DNA of 21,415 nucleotides from Bacteroidales bacterium (GCA_026987795.1 JALSMF010000104.1:1-21415); one strand, 5' to 3'. Numbered from the stretch's first letter, positions 8,364-16,714 are shown. Translations and numbers: made by a program. Notes: generated from the sequence alone by a model not told the origin.

Positions 8364-9281
8364 TTAAAACTCTAAATGCCTCTTCTTTTTACTTTCGTAT
8401 ATATCATCAACCGTAACCAAGATACCTGTTTCTTCTACGTTGCCAAAGTGTGTATTGATTGATGTTCCGAAACATTTCATTGTTCCGGATAAGCTCATAT
8501 AAGAATTAATTAAAGGCGGAATATTTTCTCCTCTTGCCCGAACTTCTTTAGACAGTATTTTTTTATTCTCATCAAAGTCTTGTCCTTCAAAATATTTAGC
8601 CAACTCTTTTTCAGGATGATGATACCCTAAAGGATTAATCGGATATACCAAGCGTTCTTCATCTTTAAAATGGTAGTTCATAAAGTACAGTATCAAATCT
8701 CTGGAAAATTTATCAAAATGAGTGTACATCGTAACTTTTCCGAAAAAATACTTTACGTTAGGATTGTATTTTACTAAAGCTCCCAGCCCGTCCCACAAAT
8801 TATCAAGGGCAAATAATGTTTTTCTTCCTGCATTTTTAGACTGCATTTCCGGGCGAACAAATGAACGCCCCAGCTCTATGGTATAAGGCAGATATTCTTT
8901 TATAAATTTGTCTGAAAATTTTAACAGCCCCTGTGTTGCCAATTTTAGTCCCGAATGGTGCTCCGTAGGAATTTTACTGAGGTTTATAAATCGGTAACCT
9001 CCTAATATTTCCTGCTCTTCTTTATTCCATACAATTAATTGTCGATAAGGAATTTCTGCCGTATCGTACTGATCTATATCTGCTTCTTTTCCTGTTCCTC
9101 CGCCGGCATTTCTGAAAGTTATTTCACGAAGTCTTCCTATTTCTTTCATCAAATTCGGCGAATCGTGTGCAGTGCAAACATAAATAGCATTATTACCGTA
9201 ATTGGTATAACGCATAAACTTATCTTCGGTTAGTTCTGATAATAAAAGTTCTTTATCTACCGGAGGTATAATATCTTTCAT
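8364..9281 (-). CDS. glsB: GNAT-type N-acyltransferase, GlsB/OlsB-like (glycine lipid synthesis)
   Basis: The 305-residue protein belongs to the OlsB/'hemolysin' acyltransferase group. In the GlsB role it acylates glycine with a 3-hydroxy fatty acid, the first step to glycine lipids known from Bacteroides. Recognisable blocks are EIGRLREITFRNAGGGTGKE (about residues 47-66) with the following DIDQYD, the GGYRFI strand, and ELGRSFVRPEMQSKNAGRKT, where the acyl-donor pocket lies in this fold, with LDNLWDGLGAL after it. The neighbour immediately upstream encodes a PlsC-type O-acyltransferase, the pair needed to make a two-chain aminolipid. An ornithine-lipid OlsB role cannot be excluded by eye. 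A -7 box sits in the 81-nt gap upstream. A hypothetical secreted protein follows 36 nt downstream. Confidence 0.82.
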   Translation of the reverse strand: MKDIIPPVDKELLLSELTEDKFMRYTNYGNNAIYVCTAHDSPNLMKEIGRLREITFRNAGGGTGKEADIDQYDTAEIPYRQLIVWNKEEQEILGGYRFINLSKIPTEHHSGLKLATQGLLKFSDKFIKEYLPYTIELGRSFVRPEMQSKNAGRKTLFALDNLWDGLGALVKYNPNVKYFFGKVTMYTHFDKFSRDLILYFMNYHFKDEERLVYPINPLGYHHPEKELAKYFEGQDFDENKKILSKEVRARGENIPPLINSYMSLSGTMKCFGTSINTHFGNVEETGILVTVDDIYESKKKRHLEF

Positions 9282-9306
9282 ATTACATTAAACTGTGTTC
9301 GTTATG

Positions 9307-9314
9307 CAAAGTTA
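9307..9314 (-). promoter_or_regulatory. Candidate -7 box upstream of the GlsB-like gene
   Basis: On the minus strand TAACTTTG matches TAnnTTTG exactly and lies 25 nt before the ATG at 9281. I see no TTTG or TTG at the expected upstream distance, so this could be a weak internal promoter or chance. If real, the N-acyltransferase gene can be transcribed apart from the PlsC gene. Confidence 0.35.
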
Positions 9315-9362
9315 AATAAAAATATATTTATATATTATTTTTGTTCTTTGTAAAAATATTTT

Positions 9363-10208
9363 TTACGGTTGAAATTCAGCATTTATATTTTCGGAAACTT
9401 TATACACATGGTCTTTAATTTTTTGTGCCCACTCTTTCTCTTCAAAATCAGAGTTAAAAATCGTGTAAGAAATCGGTTTGCCTATTTTTATCTGATAAAC
9501 AGTGTTTCGTTGTTTTGTAAGCTCTTGCGGCAGCAGGAATAATTCTAAGTTGGGTTTTATTCCGAGTGTTTTTCTTATACGTGCAACGGTGTAAAATTTA
9601 TTACTCAGTTTCCCTGAAATATAAACGGGAACAATATCTCTTTTGTGCTTAACAGCTTGAGTTATAAAGGCTTTCTTCCATTCAAGATCTCTTATCGCTC
9701 CTTTATGTCTTCGAGAAACCATTCCTGCGGGGAAAAAAATAACCGGGTCATCAGATTCAAAAGTGTTTTTAATTTCTGCCAAATGCTCTTTTCCTGTTTT
9801 GCCGTATTTATTTACACCCATAAAAAAATCATTCAGGTTTCTTATATTCAATAACAGATCATTTACTAAAGCCTTGGCTTTTCCGTATTGTTTATAACAA
9901 GTATCTATTATAAGCAACCCGTCAAAACTGCCGGCAGGATGGTTTGCCGCTATAATAATTCTGCTTGTTTCGGGAAAGTGTTCTAATCCTTCTGTTTCTG
10001 CACGAACATTAAAATATTCAAACGCTCTTCTCAGAAATTCAATTCCGTAATACTCATTATTCTGTTTAATAAATTGATTAAGTTCGTCCTGACGTATGAC
10101 TTTCTTAACGTAATTCAAGACAAATTTCGGAAGACGCTTATAAACTTTAGGATTTTTCTTCCTGAAAACATTATGTATGTCTATTAAGGGGGTTTTATTA
10201 CGTTCCAT
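9363..10208 (-). CDS. glsA: PlsC-type O-acyltransferase, GlsA-like (glycine lipid synthesis)
   Basis: A 1-acylglycerol-3-phosphate acyltransferase-like enzyme. In the GlsA role it adds the second acyl chain to the hydroxyl of N-acyl-3-hydroxyacyl glycine at the inner membrane. Motif I is NHPAGSFDG (residues 89-97, an HX5D variant seen in this subgroup rather than the HX4D of PlsC), motif III is FFPAGMVSRR (158-167), and motif IV is IVPVYISG (192-199). The frame is open up to an ATG at 10253, but the ATG at 10208 starts at the conserved MERNKTPLIDIHNVF region and is preferred; this gives 281 residues. The OlsB/GlsB-like gene follows 81 nt downstream. A phospholipid PlsC function is the alternative, but pairing with a GNAT acyltransferase argues for aminolipid synthesis. 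Confidence 0.8.
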   Translation of the reverse strand: MERNKTPLIDIHNVFRKKNPKVYKRLPKFVLNYVKKVIRQDELNQFIKQNNEYYGIEFLRRAFEYFNVRAETEGLEHFPETSRIIIAANHPAGSFDGLLIIDTCYKQYGKAKALVNDLLLNIRNLNDFFMGVNKYGKTGKEHLAEIKNTFESDDPVIFFPAGMVSRRHKGAIRDLEWKKAFITQAVKHKRDIVPVYISGKLSNKFYTVARIRKTLGIKPNLELFLLPQELTKQRNTVYQIKIGKPISYTIFNSDFEEKEWAQKIKDHVYKVSENINAEFQP

Positions 10209-10386
10209 AAAAATCTCGACAATACTGTTATTGTGATAAAAAACTGCATTCAAAAAAGAGTTTGTTATACCCTCTTTACACCCGACGAAGGCATCCGGAT
10301 ATAAACAGACTCTGCGGGAATATTTGCGTAAAAATAGCGGATTTTTTTATTTCCCGAATTAATTTTATAAAGAATTTTGCTGATAA
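10209..10386. other. Intergenic region upstream of glsA
   Basis: About 180 nt between the preferred glsA start and the fad-operon terminator. It should hold the glsA promoter, but I find no full TTTG-N20-TAnnTTTG match on the minus strand. There is no convincing small gene or RNA. Confidence 0.4.
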
Positions 10387-10420
10387 CAAAAAACCCTGAG
10401 AGTTTTAAAAACCCTCAAGG
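10387..10420 (-). terminator. Intrinsic terminator of the fad operon
   Basis: On the minus strand CCTTGAGGGTTTT pairs, with two G-T pairs, with AAAACTCTCAGGG (arms 10408-10420 and 10394-10406) across a very short loop. It is followed directly by six T residues (10393-10388). It begins about 30 nt after the fadE stop codon and is the strongest terminator in the window. Confidence 0.85.
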
Positions 10421-10450
10421 TCTGCATTGACATTTAAAATTTTCGGTAAT

Positions 10451-12235
10451 TTAAAACGGGTATTTATTTTCTTCAATAATTTTATCGGCAATTTTTCTTC
10501 TTGCCGCAATTACGTTTACGCCGTCAACTTTTGTAAAGCGTTTCATCCCCGTTAGCATTCCCATTTTTTCGTTTCCTTCTGCAAAGGAATTAATTGCATC
10601 ATCGCCGAATTTTTTTATTGCGGCTGCGGCATCATAAATATATACGTCAAGCATTAATTTTTGCAGTTCAATTTTATCAGCTCCTTTCATATGTTCGAGT
10701 TTTTCTACTCTAAGCATAAAAGATTCTGCAGCATAAGTCAACATAAGCATATCGGCGGCAGCAAAAAGAAGTTCTTGTTCGTTTTGCAGCTTATCCTGAT
10801 ATTTTTGAGCCGCAGCGCCTGCAACCATTAAAATTGCTTTTTTGAAATTTTTTACAGCTTTCTTTTTAAGCTCAAAATAGTCCTGAGTGGTATCTCCGAA
10901 ATCAGGTATTCCCATCAACTCTTCACCAACGGCTTTTGCAGGACCCAAAACATCAAGTTCGCCTTTGAAAGCTCGTTTTAAAAGTTCGCCTACCATAACC
11001 ATCCTGTTAATTTCATTCGTTCCTTCAAAGATACGGTTTATACGAGAGTCTCTGTAAGCACGCTCAACGGGAGTTTCTGCCGAATACCCCATACCGCCGT
11101 ATATCTGAACACCTTCATCTACTATATAGTCTAAAATTTCAGAATCCAAAACTTTTGCAACGGAAGCCTCAATAGCAAATTGCCTTAAACCTTCAAGAGC
11201 AGCTTTTCCTTTGTCCATACCTTCGGCAATATAGCCCTCAATTGCATCGTCAATATTTTGGCTGACTCTGTATCCGAGAGATTCTCCGGCAAATGTTCTT
11301 ATTGCCATTTCCGCAAGTTTATGTTTTATTGCTCCGAACTGTGCAATAGGAGTTTTAAATTGTTTTCTTTCGTTAGCATACTGAACGGCATAGCTTATTA
11401 TTCCTTTTGCTGCACCTATTGTTGCGACTCCGAGTTTTAATCTTCCGAGGTTCAGTATATTAAGAGCAATTTTAAATCCGTCATTTCTTTCTCCGAGAAG
11501 ATTTTCGACCGGAACTTTTACATTGTTATAATAAATCTGCACGGTTGAAGACCCTTTAATTCCCATTTTTTCTTCTTCTGCGCCTATTGTAATACCGTCC
11601 CAAGATGCTTCAACAATAAATGCAGACAGGTTTTTATCATCTTCTATTTTGGCATAAACAATATGGACATCGGCAATACCGCCGTTTGTAATCCACATTT
11701 TTACACCGTTCAGAATATAGTATTTTCCGTCATCGCTTAATACGGCTTTAGATTTTCCGCTGTTAGCATCTGACCCTGCTTCAGGTTCTGTCAGTGCATA
11801 AGCTCCTATCCATTCGCCTGAAGCAAGTTTCGGCAAATATTTTTTCTTTTGTTCTTCCGTTCCGTAATATAGAATAGGCAGTGTTCCGATACCTGTATGA
11901 GCAGAAAAGGCTACGGAATACGAGAAAGATTTTCCTATTTCTTCGACAACCCGCATTGATGTTACGGTATTTTGCCCGAAGCCTCCGTATTCTTCCGGAA
12001 CCGAAACTCCGAGAAGTCCGAGTTCTCCGGCATCTTTAACAAGTTTAGAAAGAAGATCTCTGTCGTGTTTATCCAAATCATCTATTTTAGGCAAAACTTG
12101 AGTTTCAACAAAATCGGAAGTTGTTTGAGCCATCATATTTTGCTCTTCGTTAAATTCTTCCGGAATAAAAACATCTTCATATGATGTTTCTTTTATTAAA
12201 AATTCGCCCCCTTTTATTGTTTTTTTATTTTCCAT
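10451..12235 (-). CDS. fadE: Acyl-CoA dehydrogenase, long FadE type with C-terminal extension
   Basis: This FAD enzyme introduces the trans-2 double bond in acyl-CoA, the first step of beta-oxidation, passing electrons to ETF. The 594-residue protein has the normal dehydrogenase core: LTEPEAGSDANSG (149-161), MWITNGGIADV, ERKQFKTPIAQFGAIKHKLAEM, QIYGGMGYSAETPVERAYRD, and FEGTNEINR with catalytic base Glu404. A further helical domain of about 170 residues follows, as in VLCAD-like enzymes and B. subtilis FadE, which has essentially the same length. It is the third structural gene of the fad cluster, 89 nt after fadA; that gap contains an imperfect inverted repeat. The chain-length range cannot be read from the sequence. 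The intrinsic terminator follows. Confidence 0.93.
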   Translation of the reverse strand: MENKKTIKGGEFLIKETSYEDVFIPEEFNEEQNMMAQTTSDFVETQVLPKIDDLDKHDRDLLSKLVKDAGELGLLGVSVPEEYGGFGQNTVTSMRVVEEIGKSFSYSVAFSAHTGIGTLPILYYGTEEQKKKYLPKLASGEWIGAYALTEPEAGSDANSGKSKAVLSDDGKYYILNGVKMWITNGGIADVHIVYAKIEDDKNLSAFIVEASWDGITIGAEEEKMGIKGSSTVQIYYNNVKVPVENLLGERNDGFKIALNILNLGRLKLGVATIGAAKGIISYAVQYANERKQFKTPIAQFGAIKHKLAEMAIRTFAGESLGYRVSQNIDDAIEGYIAEGMDKGKAALEGLRQFAIEASVAKVLDSEILDYIVDEGVQIYGGMGYSAETPVERAYRDSRINRIFEGTNEINRMVMVGELLKRAFKGELDVLGPAKAVGEELMGIPDFGDTTQDYFELKKKAVKNFKKAILMVAGAAAQKYQDKLQNEQELLFAAADMLMLTYAAESFMLRVEKLEHMKGADKIELQKLMLDVYIYDAAAAIKKFGDDAINSFAEGNEKMGMLTGMKRFTKVDGVNVIAARRKIADKIIEENKYPF

Positions 12236-12324
12236 TTTTTAAGATTTTAGCAGTGAATAATGTCATGTAGTGTGTTTTATGTGTTATTTGTTTTTTAATT
12301 TATGCACAAGACACACAGTTGTTT

Positions 12325-13494
12325 TTATAATAATTCAAATATTCCTGCACCTCCTTGTCCGGTGCCTATACACATTGTTACCATTCCGTATTTTTGCTTT
12401 CTGAGTTTCATTTCATTAAGCAACTGAACCGTAAGTTTAGTTCCCGTGCATCCTAAAGGATGTCCGAGAGCAATTGCCCCTCCGTTTACATTTACGATTT
12501 CAGGGTTCAGGTTCAGTTCTTTCATTACGGCTACGGATTGAGAAGCAAAAGCTTCATTTAATTCTATCTGTTCAATATCATTAAGGTTCATACCGGCATG
12601 TTTAAGAACTTTGGGAATTGCTGCAACCGGACCTATTCCCATTTTATAAGGCTCTACTCCTGCAACCTGATAATCAACAAGTCGTGCAAAAGGTGTTAAG
12701 TTATATTGCTTCAGTATTTTTTCTGATACAACAAGCATAAATGCAGCTCCGTCAGACATTTGAGATGAGTTACCTGCAGTTACACTTCCGTTTTGTGCAA
12801 AAACGGGTTTCAAGCGAGCCAAACCTTCAATTGTCGATTTTCTGGGTCCTTCATCCGTATCAACGGTATATTTTCTTTTTTTAGCTTTACCGTCTTCAAA
12901 ATAAGTTTCCTCAACTTCAACAGGAGCAATTTGGTTTTTAAATTTATTCTCTGAAATTGCTTTAAGGGCTTTCTCGTGTGATTTTAAAGCAAACTCATCC
13001 TGTTCTTCACGAGTGATATTATATTCTTTTACAACGGCTTCGGCAGTTAATCCCATCCCGTGCCACCAGTCAGGATGTGTTTTGGCAACGGTAGGATTAG
13101 GAATACTTCGCCAACCGCCCATTGCTATAAGAGACATCGTTTCAGCTCCTCCGGCAATAATGATATCGGCTAATCCTGCACGTATTTTTGCTGTTGCAAT
13201 TGCTATGGTTTCCAGTCCCGATGCACAATATCTGTTTACCGTCGACCCCGGAACCTCAATTGTGTCCAAACTCATCAAAGAGAGCAGTCTTCCCATATTT
13301 AATCCGCTTTCGGCTTCGGGAAATGCATTACCTACGACTATGTCGTCTATTCTGTTTTTTTCGATTTGCGGAAAATCGTTCATAAGGTGTCTTATAACGG
13401 CAACAGCTATATCGTCAGGTCTTGTAAACCTGAATTTTCCTTTCGGAGCTTTGCCTATTGCCGACCTGTATCCGCCTACTATATATGCTTCCAT
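12325..13494 (-). CDS. fadA: Acetyl-CoA C-acyltransferase (3-ketoacyl-CoA thiolase)
   Basis: This enzyme cleaves 3-ketoacyl-CoA with CoA to acetyl-CoA and a shortened acyl-CoA, the last step of each beta-oxidation turn. The thiolase set is complete: nucleophile Cys90 in NRYCASGLETI, the NEAFASQ loop, His345 in GGAIALGHPLGCTG, and Cys375 in MCIGTGQGG. The 389 residues match the family length. It starts 23 nt after fadN, well inside an operon, and is followed by fadE. The companion FadN carries the two preceding activities, and the two proteins would be expected to act together. A short-chain acetoacetyl-CoA thiolase role is possible as well, but the genomic setting favours degradation. Confidence 0.95.
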   Translation of the reverse strand: MEAYIVGGYRSAIGKAPKGKFRFTRPDDIAVAVIRHLMNDFPQIEKNRIDDIVVGNAFPEAESGLNMGRLLSLMSLDTIEVPGSTVNRYCASGLETIAIATAKIRAGLADIIIAGGAETMSLIAMGGWRSIPNPTVAKTHPDWWHGMGLTAEAVVKEYNITREEQDEFALKSHEKALKAISENKFKNQIAPVEVEETYFEDGKAKKRKYTVDTDEGPRKSTIEGLARLKPVFAQNGSVTAGNSSQMSDGAAFMLVVSEKILKQYNLTPFARLVDYQVAGVEPYKMGIGPVAAIPKVLKHAGMNLNDIEQIELNEAFASQSVAVMKELNLNPEIVNVNGGAIALGHPLGCTGTKLTVQLLNEMKLRKQKYGMVTMCIGTGQGGAGIFELL

Positions 13495-13517
13495 TTTTTT
13501 AGTTCTTTAGTGTTTAG

Positions 13518-15920
13518 TTAATTTCTGAGTATTTTACCTTTGGTAATTAAACTTTGCATTCTTTCGAGTGTTTTCTTTTGCATACAAAGCTCAATAAAAG
13601 CTTTGCGTTCAAGTTCCAATAAGTATTTTTCCGTCACTTCAGTCATTGCTTGTGAAATATCACCTCCGGAAATTACATATCCGAGTTTTTCGGCTATCAA
13701 TTTATCGTGTTCAGACATATATCCGGCTTGTGTAAAAGAATCAGCTCCTACAAGCCAAAGACCGTGAACTTCTTTTCCGAGAACTTTTACGTTATTTCGC
13801 GGAGCAGGCTGAGAGTAACCTTTTTCAACCATCTGCAATGCAACTTTTTTGGCATAAGAAAGCTGGTCAACCGAACTTACAATAACCTCATCAATACCTT
13901 CGCGCAGGTAACCTAAATCGAATGCTTCATAAGCTGAGGTTGATACTTTTGCCTGTCCGATTGTAAGATAGCGGTTCAAAAATTGATTTGTGCGAATGTC
14001 ACCGTCTTTCAACTCATCGCCCAAGCGTAAAGCAAACTCTTTTGTTCCGCCGCCGCCGGGAATTACACCGACACCAAACTCAACAAGTCCCATATAAGTT
14101 TCGGCATGAGCAATAACTTTGTCTGAGTGCATCGAAAGTTCGCAACCTCCGCCGAGTGCCATTCCGTGCGGACAAGCAATTACGGGAATTGAAGAATAAC
14201 GCAGTCGCATCATAGTGTTTTGAAACATTTGTACGGCATAATTAAGCTCATCCCATTCTTGTTCCACTGCCATCATAAATATCATACCTACGTTTGCTCC
14301 GGCAGAAAAATGGTCGGCTTCATTGTGCACGATAACTGCTTTATAATCAGCCTCTGCCAAATCAACAGCTTTGTTTAAAGCCTGTAAAGTTCCTGCTCCG
14401 ATAACGTTCATTTTTGAATGAAACTCTACATTAAGGACACCGTCGCCGATATCAAAAATTGTAGCTTCTTCGTTTTTGTATAAAACATTTGTTTCTCGCA
14501 AAATATCAAGCGAAATAATATCTTCACTGCCCGGAATTACTTTGTATGATTTTGTGGAGATGTCATAGTATAGTTTTCGTCCGCTTTCAATTTTATAAAA
14601 TGATTTTGCACCGCTTTCGAGCATGTCGTAAACCCATTGTGCAGGTTTTCTGCCGGCTTCCTCCATTGCTTTAACGGTTTCTTCAACACCTACGGCATCC
14701 CAAGTTGCAAAAGGACCGAGTTTCCATCCGAAACCGGCATTCAGAGCATCGTCAACCTTGTAAAGTGCATCAGTAATTTCGGGAATACGGTTTGAAGAGT
14801 ACCAAAATAAGGCGTAGAAGTTATCTCGCATAAATTCACCAACCTTATCTTTATCGGACATTAGTATTGCAATGCGTTTTCCGATATCATCAACTCCTTT
14901 TGTTTTTTCCAGAGCTTTAAATTTCGGTTTCGGATCAAGGGTATATTCCATTGTTTCAAAGTCGAGCGTCGGAAATGTTTTTTTTCCTTCGACCATCACT
15001 TTTGTTGAGAAACCTTTTTTTGTTTTTGACCCGAGCCAACCGTTTTCTAACATTTTTTGAATGTAATCCGGTACAGCAAAAAACTCGTTTCCTTCATCGT
15101 TTGTATTCTCTTTTATTCCGTTTGCAACATGCACAAGCGTGTCGAGTCCTACAACGTCGGCAGTTCTGAAGGTTGCCGATTTTGCGCGTCCGATAAGTGT
15201 TCCTGTAAGTTTATCGATTTCAGTAATGTTCAATCCGTATTTTTTAACATTATTGAAAAGGTACATTATTGAAAAGGTACCGATTCGATTTGCAATAAAT
15301 GCCGGTGTATCTTTTGCATGAACGGTGGTTTTTCCGAGAAACCGTCGGGCATAATCGCCGAGAAATTCGATAACTTCAGGGTCGGTTTTTGAAGAAGGTA
15401 TAATTTCAAACAGTTTTAAATATCGCGGCGGATTAAAAAAGTGTGTTCCGCAGAAGTGTTTTTGAAAATCTTCGCTTCGTCCTTCAAGCATTTTTTCGAT
15501 TGAAATACCTGATGTGTTTGTTGTGATAAGTGTTCCTTTTTTTCGAAATTTTTCAACATTTGCAAACACTTGTTGCTTAATGTCGAGGCGTTCGATAACA
15601 ACTTCTATAATCCAATCGCAAGTTGCAATGTCTTTAAGGTCATCATCGAAGTTGCCTGTTGTAATACGTTTTGCAAATTCTTGTTTGTAAATGGGAGACG
15701 GTTTTGACTTTAGTGCGGCTTTCAGGGCATCATTTACGATGCGGTTTCGCACAACTTTGTCTTGCAGTGTCAATCCTTTTGCTTTTTCAGCTTCTGTCAG
15801 TTCGCGAGGCACGATGTCAATAAGTAAAACTTCGAGACCGATATTCGCAAAGTGACAAGCTATTCCGGAACCCATTACTCCGGAGCCGAGAACTGCTACT
15901 TTTCTGATTCTTCTTGTCAT
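13518..15920 (-). CDS. fadN: Bifunctional 3-hydroxyacyl-CoA dehydrogenase / enoyl-CoA hydratase (FadN type)
   Basis: The 800-residue protein performs hydration of 2-enoyl-CoA and NAD-dependent oxidation of the 3-hydroxy product. The dehydrogenase comes first: Rossmann motif VLGSGVMGSG (10-19), catalytic His160 in GTHFFNPPRYLKL with Glu172, and the helical dimerisation part. The hydratase domain follows from about residue 485: FSAGANV (538-544), GMALGGGCEL with Glu594, and LVEFGVGVIPGGGG with Glu614, the two acid-base glutamates 20 residues apart as in crotonase. This order is the reverse of E. coli FadB and the same as B. subtilis FadN. The ATG at 15920 gives the expected MTRRIRKVAVLGSG start. 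fadA follows after 23 nt and marR precedes by 96 nt. Confidence 0.95.
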   Translation of the reverse strand: MTRRIRKVAVLGSGVMGSGIACHFANIGLEVLLIDIVPRELTEAEKAKGLTLQDKVVRNRIVNDALKAALKSKPSPIYKQEFAKRITTGNFDDDLKDIATCDWIIEVVIERLDIKQQVFANVEKFRKKGTLITTNTSGISIEKMLEGRSEDFQKHFCGTHFFNPPRYLKLFEIIPSSKTDPEVIEFLGDYARRFLGKTTVHAKDTPAFIANRIGTFSIMYLFNNVKKYGLNITEIDKLTGTLIGRAKSATFRTADVVGLDTLVHVANGIKENTNDEGNEFFAVPDYIQKMLENGWLGSKTKKGFSTKVMVEGKKTFPTLDFETMEYTLDPKPKFKALEKTKGVDDIGKRIAILMSDKDKVGEFMRDNFYALFWYSSNRIPEITDALYKVDDALNAGFGWKLGPFATWDAVGVEETVKAMEEAGRKPAQWVYDMLESGAKSFYKIESGRKLYYDISTKSYKVIPGSEDIISLDILRETNVLYKNEEATIFDIGDGVLNVEFHSKMNVIGAGTLQALNKAVDLAEADYKAVIVHNEADHFSAGANVGMIFMMAVEQEWDELNYAVQMFQNTMMRLRYSSIPVIACPHGMALGGGCELSMHSDKVIAHAETYMGLVEFGVGVIPGGGGTKEFALRLGDELKDGDIRTNQFLNRYLTIGQAKVSTSAYEAFDLGYLREGIDEVIVSSVDQLSYAKKVALQMVEKGYSQPAPRNNVKVLGKEVHGLWLVGADSFTQAGYMSEHDKLIAEKLGYVISGGDISQAMTEVTEKYLLELERKAFIELCMQKKTLERMQSLITKGKILRN

Positions 15921-16016
15921 GATTATGAAATATTAGTTATTATTTATTTAATTATTGTGTTTGTCTTCAGTATACCGATTTTACGGCACAACAGCAAAGT
16001 TTCGCATCTTAGGCTT

Positions 16017-16445
16017 TTACTGTTTTTCATTATTTGCCAATTCGTTTATTGTGTCTATCACCCTGTAGAAAATATCTATATCTTCTTTTGAAATTTTTTC
16101 GAGAATTTTTTTATTGAAATCAATCAGGATTTTTTTAACCAGTTTTCTTTTTTCAACACCTTTTTCGGTAAGGAAAATTTTCATAACACGTTTATCTTGT
16201 TCATCTACTTTTTTAAAAATAAACGCCTTATCTTCCATGTTTTTAATTACACGGCTTAAACTTGTTGCCTCCATACCGAGTCTTTGAGCTATGATTGTTG
16301 CCGGAGTTCCTTCTTTGTCGATATGAACCAGGATATATGCAACTGTTTGTGAAATTTCGTGTTTGGCAGCTAATCGGTTATACATTTTGGTTAAGGTATG
16401 CCAAGTTCCTTTTATGTGAAAGTCAACGGTATCTTTAAGGTTCAT
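16017..16445 (-). CDS. MarR-family transcriptional regulator, probable controller of the fad operon
   Basis: The 142-residue protein has a winged helix-turn-helix: the SQTVAYILVHI helix, TPATIIAQRLGM, the recognition helix EATSLSRVIKNMEDK (about residues 59-73), and a wing ending in the family-typical DEQDKRVMKIFLTEKG. A longer frame begins at 16499, but that start would lie upstream of the promoter; ATG 16445 gives MNLKDTVDFHIKG and lies about 25 nt after the -7 box, so it is preferred. The gene leads the fad cluster, and its promoter is bracketed by two near-identical sites, which suggests autoregulation and regulation of fadNAE (inference). A likely inducer is an acyl-CoA or fatty acid, which the sequence cannot show. 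Confidence 0.9.
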   Translation of the reverse strand: MNLKDTVDFHIKGTWHTLTKMYNRLAAKHEISQTVAYILVHIDKEGTPATIIAQRLGMEATSLSRVIKNMEDKAFIFKKVDEQDKRVMKIFLTEKGVEKRKLVKKILIDFNKKILEKISKEDIDIFYRVIDTINELANNEKQ

Positions 16446-16452
16446 AGCAAAA

Positions 16453-16496
16453 TTATTATGCGTGCATTGCAAATATACAAAATTTATTATGCATGT
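16453..16496. promoter_or_regulatory. Paired 13-bp sites around the marR promoter, candidate MarR operators
   Basis: TTATTATGCGTGC (16453-16465) and TTATTATGCATGT (16484-16496) agree at 11 of 13 positions and are 31 bp apart, about three helical turns. They flank the -7 box, one downstream and one in the spacer next to the upstream element. The first contains the inverted repeat ATGC-GT-GCAT and the second the palindrome ATGCAT, as expected for a dimeric regulator. Binding by the adjacent MarR is inferred from position. Confidence 0.5.
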
Positions 16497-16499
16497 CAA
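16470..16499 (-). promoter_or_regulatory. Promoter of the marR-fadNAE operon
   Basis: On the minus strand TTG (16499-16497) is followed after 19 nt by TATATTTG (16477-16470), an exact TAnnTTTG -7 box at consensus spacing. Transcription would start near 16463, leaving a leader of about 18 nt before the ATG at 16445. It also shows that the longer marR frame from 16499 cannot be the translated one. Confidence 0.75.
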
Positions 16500-16675
16500 G
16501 TATTTTTGTTAAAAACTTTATTGTTTTTTGGGGGGATTATAATATATCGAAAGATTTCGGAGAGGTGTAAAATATGAAGATTTATATTTGAAAACTTATG
16601 AAAACGGAGCAGAATTATACCGAGTGGAGGCATCAAAGTCTTTTATTATCTTACGTTCACAGAAGTCTTTTTTAT

Positions 16676-16706
16676 AAAAAAGTTTCCTTGGCAACCCGGC
16701 GGAAAC
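16676..16706 (-). terminator. Intrinsic terminator after the DUF3857 gene pair
   Basis: On the minus strand GTTTCC (16706-16701) and GGAAAC (16687-16682) form a 6-bp stem around a 13-nt GC-rich loop, followed at once by six T (16681-16676). It begins about 9 nt beyond the stop codon of the DUF3857 gene. The adjoining perfect palindrome CTTTTTTATAAAAAAG (16667-16682) overlaps the T run. Confidence 0.7.
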
Positions 16707-16714
16707 ATAATTGT

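Noticed and set aside
13013..13510. A 165-codon plus-strand frame opposite fadA
   Set aside because: The complementary strand encodes an unambiguous thiolase with all catalytic residues; the antisense frame is a codon-bias shadow.
16446..16499. Extended N-terminus for the MarR protein from 16499
   Set aside because: The extra 18 codons coincide with the promoter boxes and operator-like sites and do not look like MarR sequence.
16538..16570. Short inverted repeat CGAAA-GA-TTTCG and a run of G in the marR upstream region
   Set aside because: The stem is only 5 bp and is not positioned relative to any promoter or stop codon; it is most likely chance.
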